IMG/VR virus record: IMGVR_UViG_3300031972_001684
Location: 1 to 31,620 of that record
Source of the DNA: a virus
Strand: one strand, 5' to 3'
Length of the DNA: 31,620 nucleotides
Part shown: positions 1 to 5,611 of the stretch, piece by piece
Layout: every line of letters begins with the position of its first letter
Position numbering within the stretch: position 1 is the first letter of the stretch
Position numbers and translations under genes: made by a program
Notes under the pieces: model-generated
The model's input: the letters and a program-made list of their open reading frames with translations, nothing else
The model's database searches: none
Told to the model about the DNA's origin: nothing

Positions 1-637
1 AGCCGATCCGCGCGCCGTTGCCGCTGGAGCCGATCTGTGCGCCGTAGCCGCTGGAGCCGATCTGGGCGCCGTAGCCGCTGGAGCCGATCTGTGCGCCGTA
101 GCCGCTGGAGCCGATCTGTGCGCCGTAGCCGCTGGAGCCGATCCGCGCGCCGTAGCCGCTGGAGCCGATCTGTGCGCCGTAGCCGCTGGAGCCGATCCGC
201 GCGTCGTTGCCGCTGGAGCCGATCTGTGCGCCGTCCTCCCCTTTATCGGTGGTCTGCCCCGAACCACTGGCTGAAATCGCAACCTTAGTCGCCTCTATCA
301 GCCAGTTTACGCCAGCGATAATGAAGTCAGGCAGTTTCAGTTCTGCGTCGATCGTGATCCGGGCCGAAGCAATCTTGCTGTCGCTGTCATGGCGAGAAAT
401 TTCACCGTCCATCGTGACTTTGGCAAAACGGCTGGACGCGCCTTCGCTATCGACCAGAGGATAATAGCTCAGGACATCAAAGGGATTTTCGCAGGCGTGG
501 AAGCCGGACGAGCAGGCTTTAACATCACCGATATGCTCAAACGTCTTGCCGGCCTCATATTGATAGCCACGGCAAGCAAGATTTTTGTCGAAGCCCTTGT
601 AGGCGATAATCTCGGTGGTTCGGGCTTCCGCCATCAT
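1..637 (-). CDS. DUF7666-domain protein with 9-residue tandem repeats (partial, runs off left edge)
   Basis: The leftward reading frame is open from an ATG at 637 to the window edge (212 codons, C-terminus missing). An AGGAGG at 648-643 sits 5 nt before this ATG; a second ATG follows at 634. The first ~130 residues contain IAYKGFD, CRGYQYEAGK and ACSSGFHACENPFDV, which match what I recall of the DUF7666 family found in phages and prophages. From about residue 136 the protein is a string of GAQIGSSGY-type nonapeptides with Q/R alternating at one position. These probably form a beta-solenoid, a shape inferred from the repeat. DUF7666 function is not known to me. It is the first gene after the repressible leftward promoter, so it is probably expressed on induction or under repressor control. 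Family call fairly sure; function open. Confidence 0.75.
   Translation of the reverse strand, partial: MMAEARTTEIIAYKGFDKNLACRGYQYEAGKTFEHIGDVKACSSGFHACENPFDVLSYYPLVDSEGASSRFAKVTMDGEISRHDSDSKIASARITIDAELKLPDFIIAGVNWLIEATKVAISASGSGQTTDKGEDGAQIGSSGNDARIGSSGYGAQIGSSGYGARIGSSGYGAQIGSSGYGAQIGSSGYGAQIGSSGYGAQIGSSGNGARIG
20..235. repeat. 27-bp tandem repeat array, 8 full units
   Basis: Eight consecutive 27-bp units start at 20, 47, 74, 101, 128, 155, 182 and 209, with a partial unit at 1-19; the array probably continues beyond the edge. The conserved core is GCCGCTGGAGCCGATC. Units differ mainly at CTGTG versus CCGCG and at the last bases. Read leftward, each unit encodes nine residues (consensus GAQIGSSGY), so changes in copy number keep the frame. 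Confidence 0.95.
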
Positions 638-674
638 CTCATCCTCCTCGGCACAATCGCCGTGTGTGAGGACT

Positions 675-703
675 TATCTATATGCGCATACGCATAGGGT
701 CAA
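675..703 (-). promoter_or_regulatory. Leftward promoter (PL-like) with operator in its spacer
   Basis: Read leftward, TTGACC (703-698) and TAGATA (680-675) are separated by 17 bp, a good sigma70-type match. The 16-bp operator at 681-696 fills the spacer, so a bound repressor would block RNA polymerase. The transcript would start about 31 nt before the start codon at 637. Confidence 0.6.
681..696. promoter_or_regulatory. Operator OL1, TATGCG-CATA-CGCATA
   Basis: This is a perfect inverted repeat of TATGCG half-sites with a 4-bp spacer. It is the exact reverse complement of the site at 1607-1622 and sits in the spacer of the leftward promoter. It is probably bound by the repressor and/or the Cro-like protein encoded at 1076-1833. 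Confidence 0.7.
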
Positions 704-711
704 CAACAAAA

Positions 712-727
712 TATGCGGCGGCGCATT
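712..727. promoter_or_regulatory. Operator OL2, TATGCG-GCGG-CGCATT
   Basis: It has the same half-site layout as the site at 681-696 with one mismatch in the last base, centred 31 bp away (about three helical turns). The spacing would place two dimers on one face of the DNA, upstream of the leftward -35 box. Confidence 0.6.
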
Positions 728-741
728 TTATCCGCGTGCGG

Positions 742-939
742 TTATCTCGACCGCCCCGTTGCTGCCATGTTGGCGAAAGCGATAACCGCGCCGGCCATGC
801 CCAATACAAATGTGACTGATTCGCCATCGCCATCTTCACCGATGCCATCCAGCCATCCGGTGCGAGAAAGCGCAATCGCGCACATCGAGATCGCAAAGAT
901 GAACTCGGAAATCGTCCTTTGGTTGTCGCGATCGGACAT
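742..939 (-). CDS. Small two-helix membrane protein behind an SOS-type box
   Basis: This leftward gene encodes 65 residues starting MSDRDNQRTIS. An AGGAGG at 949-944 lies 4 nt before the ATG at 939; the ATG at 942 is too close to it. Two hydrophobic stretches are visible, about residues 12-30 (FIFAISMCAIAL) and 43-60 (VTFVLGMAGAVIAFA), joined by an acidic loop (DGIGEDGDGE). I do not recognise the family. It lies between the repressor and the leftward operators, in the repressor's direction. A LexA-type sequence 53 bp upstream suggests expression upon DNA damage. A role in prophage induction or the host membrane response is inference only. Confidence 0.6.
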   Translation of the reverse strand: MSDRDNQRTISEFIFAISMCAIALSRTGWLDGIGEDGDGESVTFVLGMAGAVIAFANMAATGRSR

Positions 940-980
940 CATCCCTCCTATCCTTAATAGGCTGTTTCCTATTTCCCCGG

Positions 981-1008
981 CTTAGACTAAGGAACATTTG
1001 AAGAACAA
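981..1008 (-). promoter_or_regulatory. Candidate promoter of the small membrane protein gene
   Basis: Read leftward, TTGTTC (1008-1003) and TCTAAG (986-981) are spaced by 16 bp. The match is modest, but the -35 box overlaps the GTTC-N7-GTTC element, as expected for a LexA-controlled promoter. Confidence 0.35.
992..1006 (-). promoter_or_regulatory. LexA-type SOS box, GTTC-N7-GTTC
   Basis: The plus strand reads GAAC ATTTGAA GAAC, that is GTTC-N7-GTTC leftward. This direct repeat is the established LexA recognition pattern in Alphaproteobacteria. It stands in the non-coding gap between the repressor gene and the leftward small membrane protein gene, where a damage-inducible promoter would be expected. 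Confidence 0.55.
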
Positions 1009-1075
1009 AAGACTCGAGGCGGGATCATGGTGGTGCTTGCAGAGCCGGCTTGTGATGCTGGTTGCAGAACGTGCG

Positions 1076-1540
1076 TTATCGATTGCGCGGTCCTGCCTCA
1101 GCGCGTGCTTTGGTGGGAGCGCGAGATTGAGAGGCTTTGCCGGGATCGATCGATGCGGCCGAACTGCCTTGATACGCGCCGTGCTTTAGCAGCAGCACTA
1201 GTCTGTCACGAAGACTTGAAGCGACGATTGGCGAATAGCCCGAGAGCGGTGTCCCTGGCGGCACTTCCTGAAGAGCGTCGGAAACCATCTGCTGGAAATC
1301 GCTTTCACTAGGAAGCAGATCGCCATCCGTCATCTTCGGCACCATTGATAATGGCGTCGTAATGAGCTGCTCAATTGAAACCCGCGCTATCTTTGCCAGC
1401 GCCAGCAAATTGTCAGGTTGGGGGTTGGACCCCTTCTCCCACCGGACCACGGTAGACTGCCCCACCCCCAGCCTTTCGCTGAACTCCGCCTGCGTAGCTT
1501 TGCCGCGGAGGAAGGTAATGTTTTCGGATAGGATCGACAT
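1076..1540 (-). CDS. CI-type transcriptional repressor (XRE family) without peptidase domain
   Basis: The leftward gene encodes 154 residues starting MSILSENITFLRGKATQAEF. Residues ~16-36 form a classic helix-turn-helix (TQAEFSERLGVGQSTVVRWE). The rest has no recognisable S24 self-cleavage domain: the usual GDSM motif and serine-lysine pair are absent. It is likely the lysogeny repressor, because it is divergent from a Cro-like gene and flanked by paired operators. Upstream of the ATG at 1540 there is only a weak ribosome site. A possible promoter (1576-1547) would start the mRNA at or near the ATG, so the message may be leaderless as for lambda cI. A longer in-frame start upstream would read through the operator and is unlikely. 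Confidence 0.8.
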   Translation of the reverse strand: MSILSENITFLRGKATQAEFSERLGVGQSTVVRWEKGSNPQPDNLLALAKIARVSIEQLITTPLSMVPKMTDGDLLPSESDFQQMVSDALQEVPPGTPLSGYSPIVASSLRDRLVLLLKHGAYQGSSAASIDPGKASQSRAPTKARAEAGPRNR

Positions 1541-1546
1541 GTCCGC

Positions 1547-1576
1547 TGAATAATTCGCCAACCGGAGATTCTCCAA
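1547..1576 (-). promoter_or_regulatory. Candidate repressor-maintenance promoter
   Basis: Read leftward, TTGGAG (1576-1571) and TATTCA (1552-1547) are separated by 18 bp, with a predicted start at about 1540, which is the repressor ATG. The -35 box overlaps the imperfect operator at 1575-1590, a layout that would allow autoregulation. Confidence 0.35.
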
Positions 1577-1590
1577 TCCGTGCACGCATA
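1575..1590. promoter_or_regulatory. Operator OR2, AATCCG-TGCA-CGCATA (imperfect)
   Basis: One half-site (CGCATA) is perfect and the other matches 4 of 6. Its centre is 32 bp from the perfect site at 1607-1622, mirroring the 31-bp spacing of the left pair. It overlaps the candidate repressor promoter. Confidence 0.45.
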
Positions 1591-1597
1591 TTTGCAT

Positions 1598-1626
1598 TTG
1601 ACACCTTATGCGTATGCGCATAGAGA
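1598..1626 (+). promoter_or_regulatory. Rightward early promoter (PR-like)
   Basis: A perfect TTGACA (1598-1603) is followed after 17 bp by TAGAGA (1621-1626). The operator at 1607-1622 lies in the spacer and touches the -10 box. The predicted start falls at about 1633, which is the ATG of the Cro-like gene. Confidence 0.6.
1607..1622. promoter_or_regulatory. Operator OR1, TATGCG-TATG-CGCATA
   Basis: This perfect TATGCG inverted repeat with a 4-bp spacer is identical, in reverse complement, to the site at 681-696 over all 16 bases. It lies inside the rightward promoter. Confidence 0.7.
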
Positions 1627-1632
1627 TTAGCC

Positions 1633-1833
1633 ATGAGCGAGATCAAGACCATCCGTGAAAGCCTCGGTATGACGCAGGCTCAGCTTGCCGCCGAACTGGG
1701 CATCACACAATCCACCGTCTCTCGCCTGGAGACAGGCGACATCACCCCCGATCGGCGGACGATGCTTGCCGCTCATGCGCTCAAGTCGCCCGATGTTCGC
1801 CGCACCCCCAAGGAACGGGAGCGCGCGGCATGA
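1633..1833 (+). CDS. Cro-like helix-turn-helix protein
   Basis: This 66-residue protein (start MSEIKTIRES) consists almost entirely of an XRE helix-turn-helix: residues 12-33 read GMTQAQLAAELGITQSTVSR, followed by LETG. The C-terminus is basic (RRTPKERERAA). Its size, its divergence from the repressor and its place as first gene of the rightward operon match Cro-type proteins, which bind the same operators and favour lytic growth. There is no good Shine-Dalgarno before the ATG. The promoter position suggests a leaderless message. The stop overlaps the next start (ATGA). Confidence 0.75.
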   Translation: MSEIKTIRESLGMTQAQLAAELGITQSTVSRLETGDITPDRRTMLAAHALKSPDVRRTPKERERAA

Positions 1834-2072
1834 GCAGCTTCGTGACCATCGACTGCACGGCAGGTTCCAGCATCGATCGCGTGTCTGCCGATGCCCAGCG
1901 CATTGCCGACCTTCTCGGTATCAGCGTCGATTTTCGGTTCAACGATGTTCATTGCGTGGCCGACCCCGGTGGCAGTGCTGGCCATCTGGCGGAAGAGCAG
2001 CAGCGGCAGCAGTCGCGCAAGCTCGAACGCCCCATGGATATTCGCTTCGCAAGATCGCTGGTGAAGGCATGA
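1830..2072 (+). CDS. Unknown early phage protein, 80 aa
   Basis: The ATG overlaps the stop of the Cro-like gene (ATGA), which indicates translational coupling. The protein starts MSSFVTIDCTAG and contains a short helical segment (IDRVSADAQRIADLLG), then a Q/R-rich stretch (EEQQRQQSRKLE). No signal peptide, membrane helix or known motif is visible. I do not recognise the family. Position suggests an early regulatory or host take-over role, as inference only. Confidence 0.6.
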   Translation: MSSFVTIDCTAGSSIDRVSADAQRIADLLGISVDFRFNDVHCVADPGGSAGHLAEEQQRQQSRKLERPMDIRFARSLVKA

Positions 2073-2239
2073 CCATCACCTTCCCCGCCCCGACCCGCAC
2101 GATAGCGGACCTGACCGACGACGAGCGGAAGGTGATCCGCGACCGAGCGAATGGCTGGGAGGGCGCGTCGCCGGGCCTGCTCGCGCTGGTGTTCCGCGTC
2201 CCCGTTCAGGCGATCAACGCCGTTCTCAAGGAGGTTTGA
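2069..2239 (+). CDS. Unknown early phage protein, 56 aa
   Basis: The start codon overlaps the preceding stop (ATGA). The protein begins MTITFPAPTRTIADL and contains LTDDERKVIRDRANGWEG, then a helix ending VPVQAINAVLKEV. The second half looks like a small helix-turn-helix, so DNA binding is possible but unproved. Its last codons carry AAGGAGG, the ribosome site for the next small gene. Confidence 0.6.
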   Translation: MTITFPAPTRTIADLTDDERKVIRDRANGWEGASPGLLALVFRVPVQAINAVLKEV

Positions 2240-2242
2240 GCG

Positions 2243-2329
2243 ATGATCCTCGCCCTCGCTCTTTGGCTTGTTGCCTCCGTCGTCGCGGGTCCGTTTGTTG
2301 GCGCCTTCATTCGTCGCGGGGAGGGGTGA
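2243..2329 (+). CDS. Tiny single-helix membrane protein, 28 aa
   Basis: A strong AAGGAGG at 2229-2235 lies 7 nt before the ATG. The product is mostly one hydrophobic helix (ILALALWLVASVVAGPFVGAF) with a charged tail (RRGEG). The stop directly abuts the next start (TGAATG). The strong ribosome site and exact packing between neighbours argue that it is translated. It may be a superinfection or membrane-acting peptide, which is inference. Confidence 0.55.
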   Translation: MILALALWLVASVVAGPFVGAFIRRGEG

Positions 2330-3691
2330 ATGCGCTACATCGACGTATGCAGCGGCATCAGTGCCCCCACCGCAGCGTGGAAGCCGTTTGGATGGCAGGC
2401 GCTTTGCTATGCGGAGATCGAAGCCGCCCCGCGCGCCGTGCTGGCCCACCATTATCCCGATGTCCCGCTGGTCGGCGACTTCACGCAAATCAAGGGCACC
2501 GAATATGGACCAGTTGACCTTCTTGTCGGAGGCACCCCCTGCCAGTCGTTCAGCATCGCCGGCCTTAGAGGCGGACTGGCTGATGACCGTGGCAACCTGG
2601 CGCTCGAATACCTCCGCCTTGCTGATCGCGCACGGCCCCGATGGCTGGTATGGGAGAACGTCCCCGGCGTTCTGTCGTCGAATGGCGGACGGGACTTTGG
2701 CGCCATCCTCGGAGGGATGGGCGAACTCGGGTATGGGTTCGCCTACCGCGTTCTCGACGCTCAGCACTTTGGAGTTCCACAGCGCCGCCGTCGCGTCTTC
2801 GTTGTCGGATATCTTGGAGACTGGCGACGTGCCGCCGCAGTTCTTTTTGAGCGCCACAGCCTGTCGGGGCATCCTGCGCCGCGCCGAGAAGCGAGGCAGG
2901 CAGTTGCCGCCCTCACTGCAAACGGCGTTGGAACGTGTGGCGCGGACGACAACCAAGGCCAAGCAGGGCATCTGATTGCGTTCGGGGGCAACAATTGCTC
3001 CGGCCCCATTGACGTAGCCACCGCCCTGAGTTCGCATGGCGGCCCGCATGGCAGGCAGGACTTTGCGAGCGAGACGTTCGTCACCCACAGCCTGCGCGGC
3101 GAGGGCTTCGACGCCAGCGAGGATGGCACGGGGCGCGGCACTCCGCTCGTCCCAGTCTGCTTTTCCGCCAAGGACTACGGTGCCGATAATCTGGAGGATT
3201 GCTCGCCCACGCTCCGAGCGGGCGGTTTCCGTGACAGTCACGCAAACGCGGGGGTGATGCCCGCTATCGCCTTCGACATGCGGGGCCGCGAAGGCGGGTC
3301 GCAGTTTGAAGGTCCGCACGATACCGCCAACATCCGCGCCGCTTCCGGTGGATCGAGCCGAAGCTATGCCTGCTCGATCAACGAAAATCAGCAAGGTGCG
3401 GTTTGGGAAGGTGACACGGCGCAGGCCCTGAATAAGGGCGGTGGCAAGCCTGGGCAAGGCTATGCCGCGATCCGCGCCGGTTCCGCCGTCCGCCGCCTGA
3501 CCCCACGTGAATGCGAACGGCTCCAAGGCTTCCCCGACGACTTCACGCTGGTCCCCTACCGTGGTCGCATGATGGCCGATGGCCCGCGCTACAAGATGCT
3601 CGGCAACTCGATGGCTGTTCCCGTCATAGCATGGATCGGCGAGCGGATCGCGCGCGTCGATGCGCTCCAGGTCAAAGCGGAGGCCGCATAA
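2330..3691 (+). CDS. DNA (cytosine-5) methyltransferase, orphan phage type
   Basis: The 453-residue protein transfers a methyl group from S-adenosylmethionine to cytosine C5. Ordered motifs are visible: motif I DVCSGISA (5-12), motif IV GGTPCQSFS with nucleophile Cys71, motif VI ENVP (109-112), motif VIII QRRRRVF (151-157), then the target recognition region (~200-385), motif IX RRLTPRECERLQGFPDDF (~388-405) and motif X GNSMAVPV (425-432). The recognition region is long, glycine-rich and weakly repetitive (TALSSHGG, PTLRAGG, ANIRAASGG). GGAGGGG precedes the ATG, which abuts the previous stop. No restriction enzyme is adjacent, so it probably masks phage DNA from host restriction. Target sequence cannot be read from the protein. 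Confidence 0.95.
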   Translation: MRYIDVCSGISAPTAAWKPFGWQALCYAEIEAAPRAVLAHHYPDVPLVGDFTQIKGTEYGPVDLLVGGTPCQSFSIAGLRGGLADDRGNLALEYLRLADRARPRWLVWENVPGVLSSNGGRDFGAILGGMGELGYGFAYRVLDAQHFGVPQRRRRVFVVGYLGDWRRAAAVLFERHSLSGHPAPRREARQAVAALTANGVGTCGADDNQGQAGHLIAFGGNNCSGPIDVATALSSHGGPHGRQDFASETFVTHSLRGEGFDASEDGTGRGTPLVPVCFSAKDYGADNLEDCSPTLRAGGFRDSHANAGVMPAIAFDMRGREGGSQFEGPHDTANIRAASGGSSRSYACSINENQQGAVWEGDTAQALNKGGGKPGQGYAAIRAGSAVRRLTPRECERLQGFPDDFTLVPYRGRMMADGPRYKMLGNSMAVPVIAWIGERIARVDALQVKAEAA

Positions 3692-3799
3692 ATGACGCGC
3701 TCCCACCCCCTGCCTTCGGGCGTCGCAGCAGCCGGGGATGTCCCCAACGGATGCCCCGGCTGCAAATGTGATTTCCTCCTTCATGGGAATGTTCAATGA
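3692..3799 (+). CDS. Small cysteine-cluster protein, 35 aa
   Basis: The ATG abuts the methyltransferase stop (TAAATG) and its own stop overlaps the next start (ATGA), so it fills the gap exactly. The product contains NGCPGCKCDF, a CxxCxC cluster that could bind a metal. Ribosome site evidence is weak. It could be a short translated linker that keeps coupling, or a real zinc-knuckle-like peptide. I do not recognise it. Confidence 0.45.
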   Translation: MTRSHPLPSGVAAAGDVPNGCPGCKCDFLLHGNVQ

Positions 3800-4251
3800 C
3801 GCAGTGCAACAAAGAGTGCGAGCGGGAACGCTCCGTTTTTTCCGCTTCGTCGGTGCTGGAGACGATCGGCCGCGATCTGGCGCTGATCAAGTCGCAGGAC
3901 CGGCTGACCTATGCCGATCTCGCCGCCGTGCTTGGCAAGAGTGAGGATCAGGCCGCCAAATATTGCGAGGGAACCGCCGCCATGGACGTGGTGACCTTTG
4001 CGCGGGCCTGGCGCGAATGGAATGGCCGGTTCGCCGGTGGCCTCGCGACATTGTGCCATGACAGCCGCCCAAACAAGCACTGTGACCGTGTGCGCCAGTC
4101 CAAGGTTCTGGAAGCCGCGTTGGCCCTGTCTGTTGCATTGCAAGACGATGGAGAGGTCAGCCCCGGCGAGGTGCGCGACAATCTCAGGCAGCTTGAGGAC
4201 GCGAGGGAGGCTCTGGACGAGCTGATCAAGCGCCGGGTGCGGGTGGCATGA
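3796..4251 (+). CDS. Unknown early protein with helix-turn-helix-like segment, 151 aa
   Basis: The start overlaps the upstream stop (ATGA). Residues ~38-55 (LTYADLAAVLGKSEDQAAKY) resemble a helix-turn-helix used by phage regulators. The C-terminal third is charged and helical (EVRDNLRQLEDAREALDELI), ending in RRVRVA. Three cysteines are spread through the protein without a clear motif. A DNA-binding or regulatory role is plausible, but the family is not recognised. The next gene starts within its last codons. Confidence 0.65.
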   Translation: MTQCNKECERERSVFSASSVLETIGRDLALIKSQDRLTYADLAAVLGKSEDQAAKYCEGTAAMDVVTFARAWREWNGRFAGGLATLCHDSRPNKHCDRVRQSKVLEAALALSVALQDDGEVSPGEVRDNLRQLEDAREALDELIKRRVRVA

Positions 4252-4529
4252 TGAAGACCACCCAGGACGCTCTGAACGAGGCAGGCCGCAAAGCGGTCTA
4301 CGCGGAGCATAAGCGCCACGCCAATCACCAGAAGCGCGGGGAGGTCGGCGAGCCGATCGGCACGAGCGAAGTCCAGATGCGCGCCACCGCCAGTCAGGAC
4401 GGATGCGAACGGCTTTGCGACGCGATCGAGGATCTGGTTGTCCGCACATCGCAGCGCCTGGCCATTCCCGACGAATTCAAGCGCAAGCCGCTTTCGTTTG
4501 CGCGGGCTTATTTGGGGATGCGGGCGTGA
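4248..4529 (+). CDS. Unknown early protein, 93 aa
   Basis: It begins at the ATGATGA junction with the previous gene (ATG at 4248; 4251 is possible). The N-terminus is basic and helical (LNEAGRKAVYAEHKRHANHQ). Toward the end it reads IPDEFKRKPLSFARAYLGMRA. There is no membrane helix or recognised motif. The operon position between regulatory and recombination genes suggests an early function. Confidence 0.6.
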   Translation: MMKTTQDALNEAGRKAVYAEHKRHANHQKRGEVGEPIGTSEVQMRATASQDGCERLCDAIEDLVVRTSQRLAIPDEFKRKPLSFARAYLGMRA

Positions 4530-4693
4530 TCCGCTGGCTGATCCGCGCGTTTACCCGCCCCAGCAATCCCGGCCGCGATCTCGCGATGATCGGGCACATG
4601 CAGCAGCGTGACAAGATCAAGGCGAAGGCCCGCGTCATGCGCGCGCAGATGGGGTTGCCGCCGCTCTCAATTCTCAACCACGAAGGAAACTGA
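4526..4693 (+). CDS. Small basic protein, 55 aa, GTG start
   Basis: A GTG at 4526 overlaps the previous stop (GTGA). The product begins VIRWLIRAFTRPSNPG and is strongly basic (DKIKAKARVMRAQMG). An amphipathic N-terminal helix is likely. No family is recognised. There is no ATG start that fits better, and the operon has no gap here, which supports translation. Confidence 0.5.
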   Translation: MIRWLIRAFTRPSNPGRDLAMIGHMQQRDKIKAKARVMRAQMGLPPLSILNHEGN

Positions 4694-4695
4694 AA

Positions 4696-5004
4696 ATGGC
4701 CGTGAATCAGAATTTCTACGCTGGGATTGACGCTGCGTCGATCCTCGGCGCCTCGTCAAGCAAGGGTGAATTCCAGCGCATTGCCGATCGCCTTTCATCT
4801 TTGGCCAAGCGCGTTGCTGATCTGGAAAATGCGCTACGCTCGGCCGCTGATCGTGCTTTCGGACCGCAGCCTGAATGCGCTGATGAGCACGCGTGCAAGT
4901 CTCACCATGACGGCGAACTGGGCATCATCCACAGCCATATCGATCAACTGGAAGGCGCGATTGCCGCGGCTGATCGCGAAGCCACGCGCCTTTGCCGCCT
5001 GTAA
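4696..5004 (+). CDS. Unknown coiled-coil early protein, 102 aa
   Basis: GAAGGAAAC lies before the ATG. The protein shows a coiled-coil pattern at ~28-50 ([19 protein letters not shown]) and again near the C-terminus ([18 protein letters not shown]), with a cysteine/histidine-containing middle ([12 protein letters not shown]) that could bind a metal. I do not recognise the family. It directly precedes the GapR-like gene. Confidence 0.65.
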   Translation: MAVNQNFYAGIDAASILGASSSKGEFQRIADRLSSLAKRVADLENALRSAADRAFGPQPECADEHACKSHHDGELGIIHSHIDQLEGAIAAADREATRLCRL

Positions 5005-5021
5005 ATCGAAGGGGAATTACC

Positions 5022-5264
5022 ATGTCCGAAGGCAATGTAGCAGCTGACCAACTTCGCCTCCTGATCGAGCGCATCGAGCGTCTGGAAGATGAGAAGAAGG
5101 GCATCAGCGACGATATCAAGGACGTTTATCTGGAGGGCAAGGCCACCGGCTACGACCCCAAGATCATGAAGAAGATCGTCGCGCTGCGGAAGATGGCCCC
5201 GCACGACCGGCAGGAAATGGAGATGATCCTCCAGACCTATCTGTCGGCGCTGGGGATGGAGTAG
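5022..5264 (+). CDS. GapR-like DNA-binding protein (DUF2312/UPF0335)
   Basis: This 80-residue protein shows the family signature in order: [19 protein letters not shown] (coiled coil), [15 protein letters not shown], then [19 protein letters not shown]. The length matches the family. In Caulobacter the host homologue GapR binds overtwisted AT-rich DNA and assists topoisomerases during replication. A phage copy beside replication genes may serve phage replication or compete with the host protein, which is inference. AAGGGG lies 7 nt before the ATG at 5022; the upstream in-frame ATG at 4992 overlaps the preceding gene and has no good site. Confidence 0.9.
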   Translation: MSEGNVAADQLRLLIERIERLEDEKKGISDDIKDVYLEGKATGYDPKIMKKIVALRKMAPHDRQEMEMILQTYLSALGME

Positions 5265-5269
5265 ATCCG

Positions 5270-5611
5270 GTGATCGAACTCCCCTTCCCCGCATCCATCC
5301 TCGCTGGCCATGCAAAAGGCAACGGCCATTGGGCGAAGATCAAGGCGACTAAGGACCATCGCGAATGGGCGCGTCTTGCGACGCTCGCGGCCTGTCCAGT
5401 CGTTGCGGCGGAAGGGGATATTCGGCTCCGAATCCTGTTCATACCGGCCGACAAGCGTGGGGATCGTGTGAATTTCCCCAACAGGATGAAGGCTTATTTC
5501 GACGGGATCGCCGATGCTCTTGGCGTGAACGATAGCCGGTTCCTGCCCAGCTATGAATTTTGCGCGCCCGAAAAGCCCGGCCGCGTCCTTGTGGAGGTAT
5601 CATCGACATGA
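5270..5611 (+). CDS. RusA-like Holliday junction resolvase
   Basis: The 113-residue protein starts with GTG at 5270. RusA enzymes cut four-way DNA junctions with a cluster of acidic residues. Here the family region reads GDRVNFPNRMKAYFDGIADA followed by LGVNDSRF, with Asp65, Asp78 and Asp88 as candidate metal ligands. The E. coli enzyme has a DxD pair at the first site. This one has D-R-V, so the second acid is missing or replaced. A front segment (PFPASILAGHAKGNGHW) matches the fold's first strand and loop. It would resolve replication or recombination intermediates before packaging. Confidence 0.8.
   Translation: MIELPFPASILAGHAKGNGHWAKIKATKDHREWARLATLAACPVVAAEGDIRLRILFIPADKRGDRVNFPNRMKAYFDGIADALGVNDSRFLPSYEFCAPEKPGRVLVEVSST

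Noticed and set aside
37-288. Rightward arginine/serine/tryptophan repeat frame over the 27-bp array
   Set aside because: Same array read on the wrong strand; the leftward frame extends into a recognisable DUF7666 domain with a good ribosome site.
950-964. CCTAT-CCTTA-ATAGG inverted repeat as a terminator
   Set aside because: Five-base AT-containing stem without a T run; too weak, and it lies just upstream of a start codon.
998-1311. Rightward small frames opposite the repressor C-terminus
   Set aside because: They lie antisense to the repressor and have no promoter or family resemblance.
1541-1621. Longer N-terminus for the repressor starting MRIRIRCQMQ
   Set aside because: It would translate through the operator and both promoters; the helix-turn-helix protein naturally starts at 1540.
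1949-3796. Long leftward open frame (~615 codons) opposite the methyltransferase
   Set aside because: It is antisense to a gene with all C5-methyltransferase motifs; long antisense frames are expected in GC-rich DNA. The product has no recognisable domain and no ribosome site.
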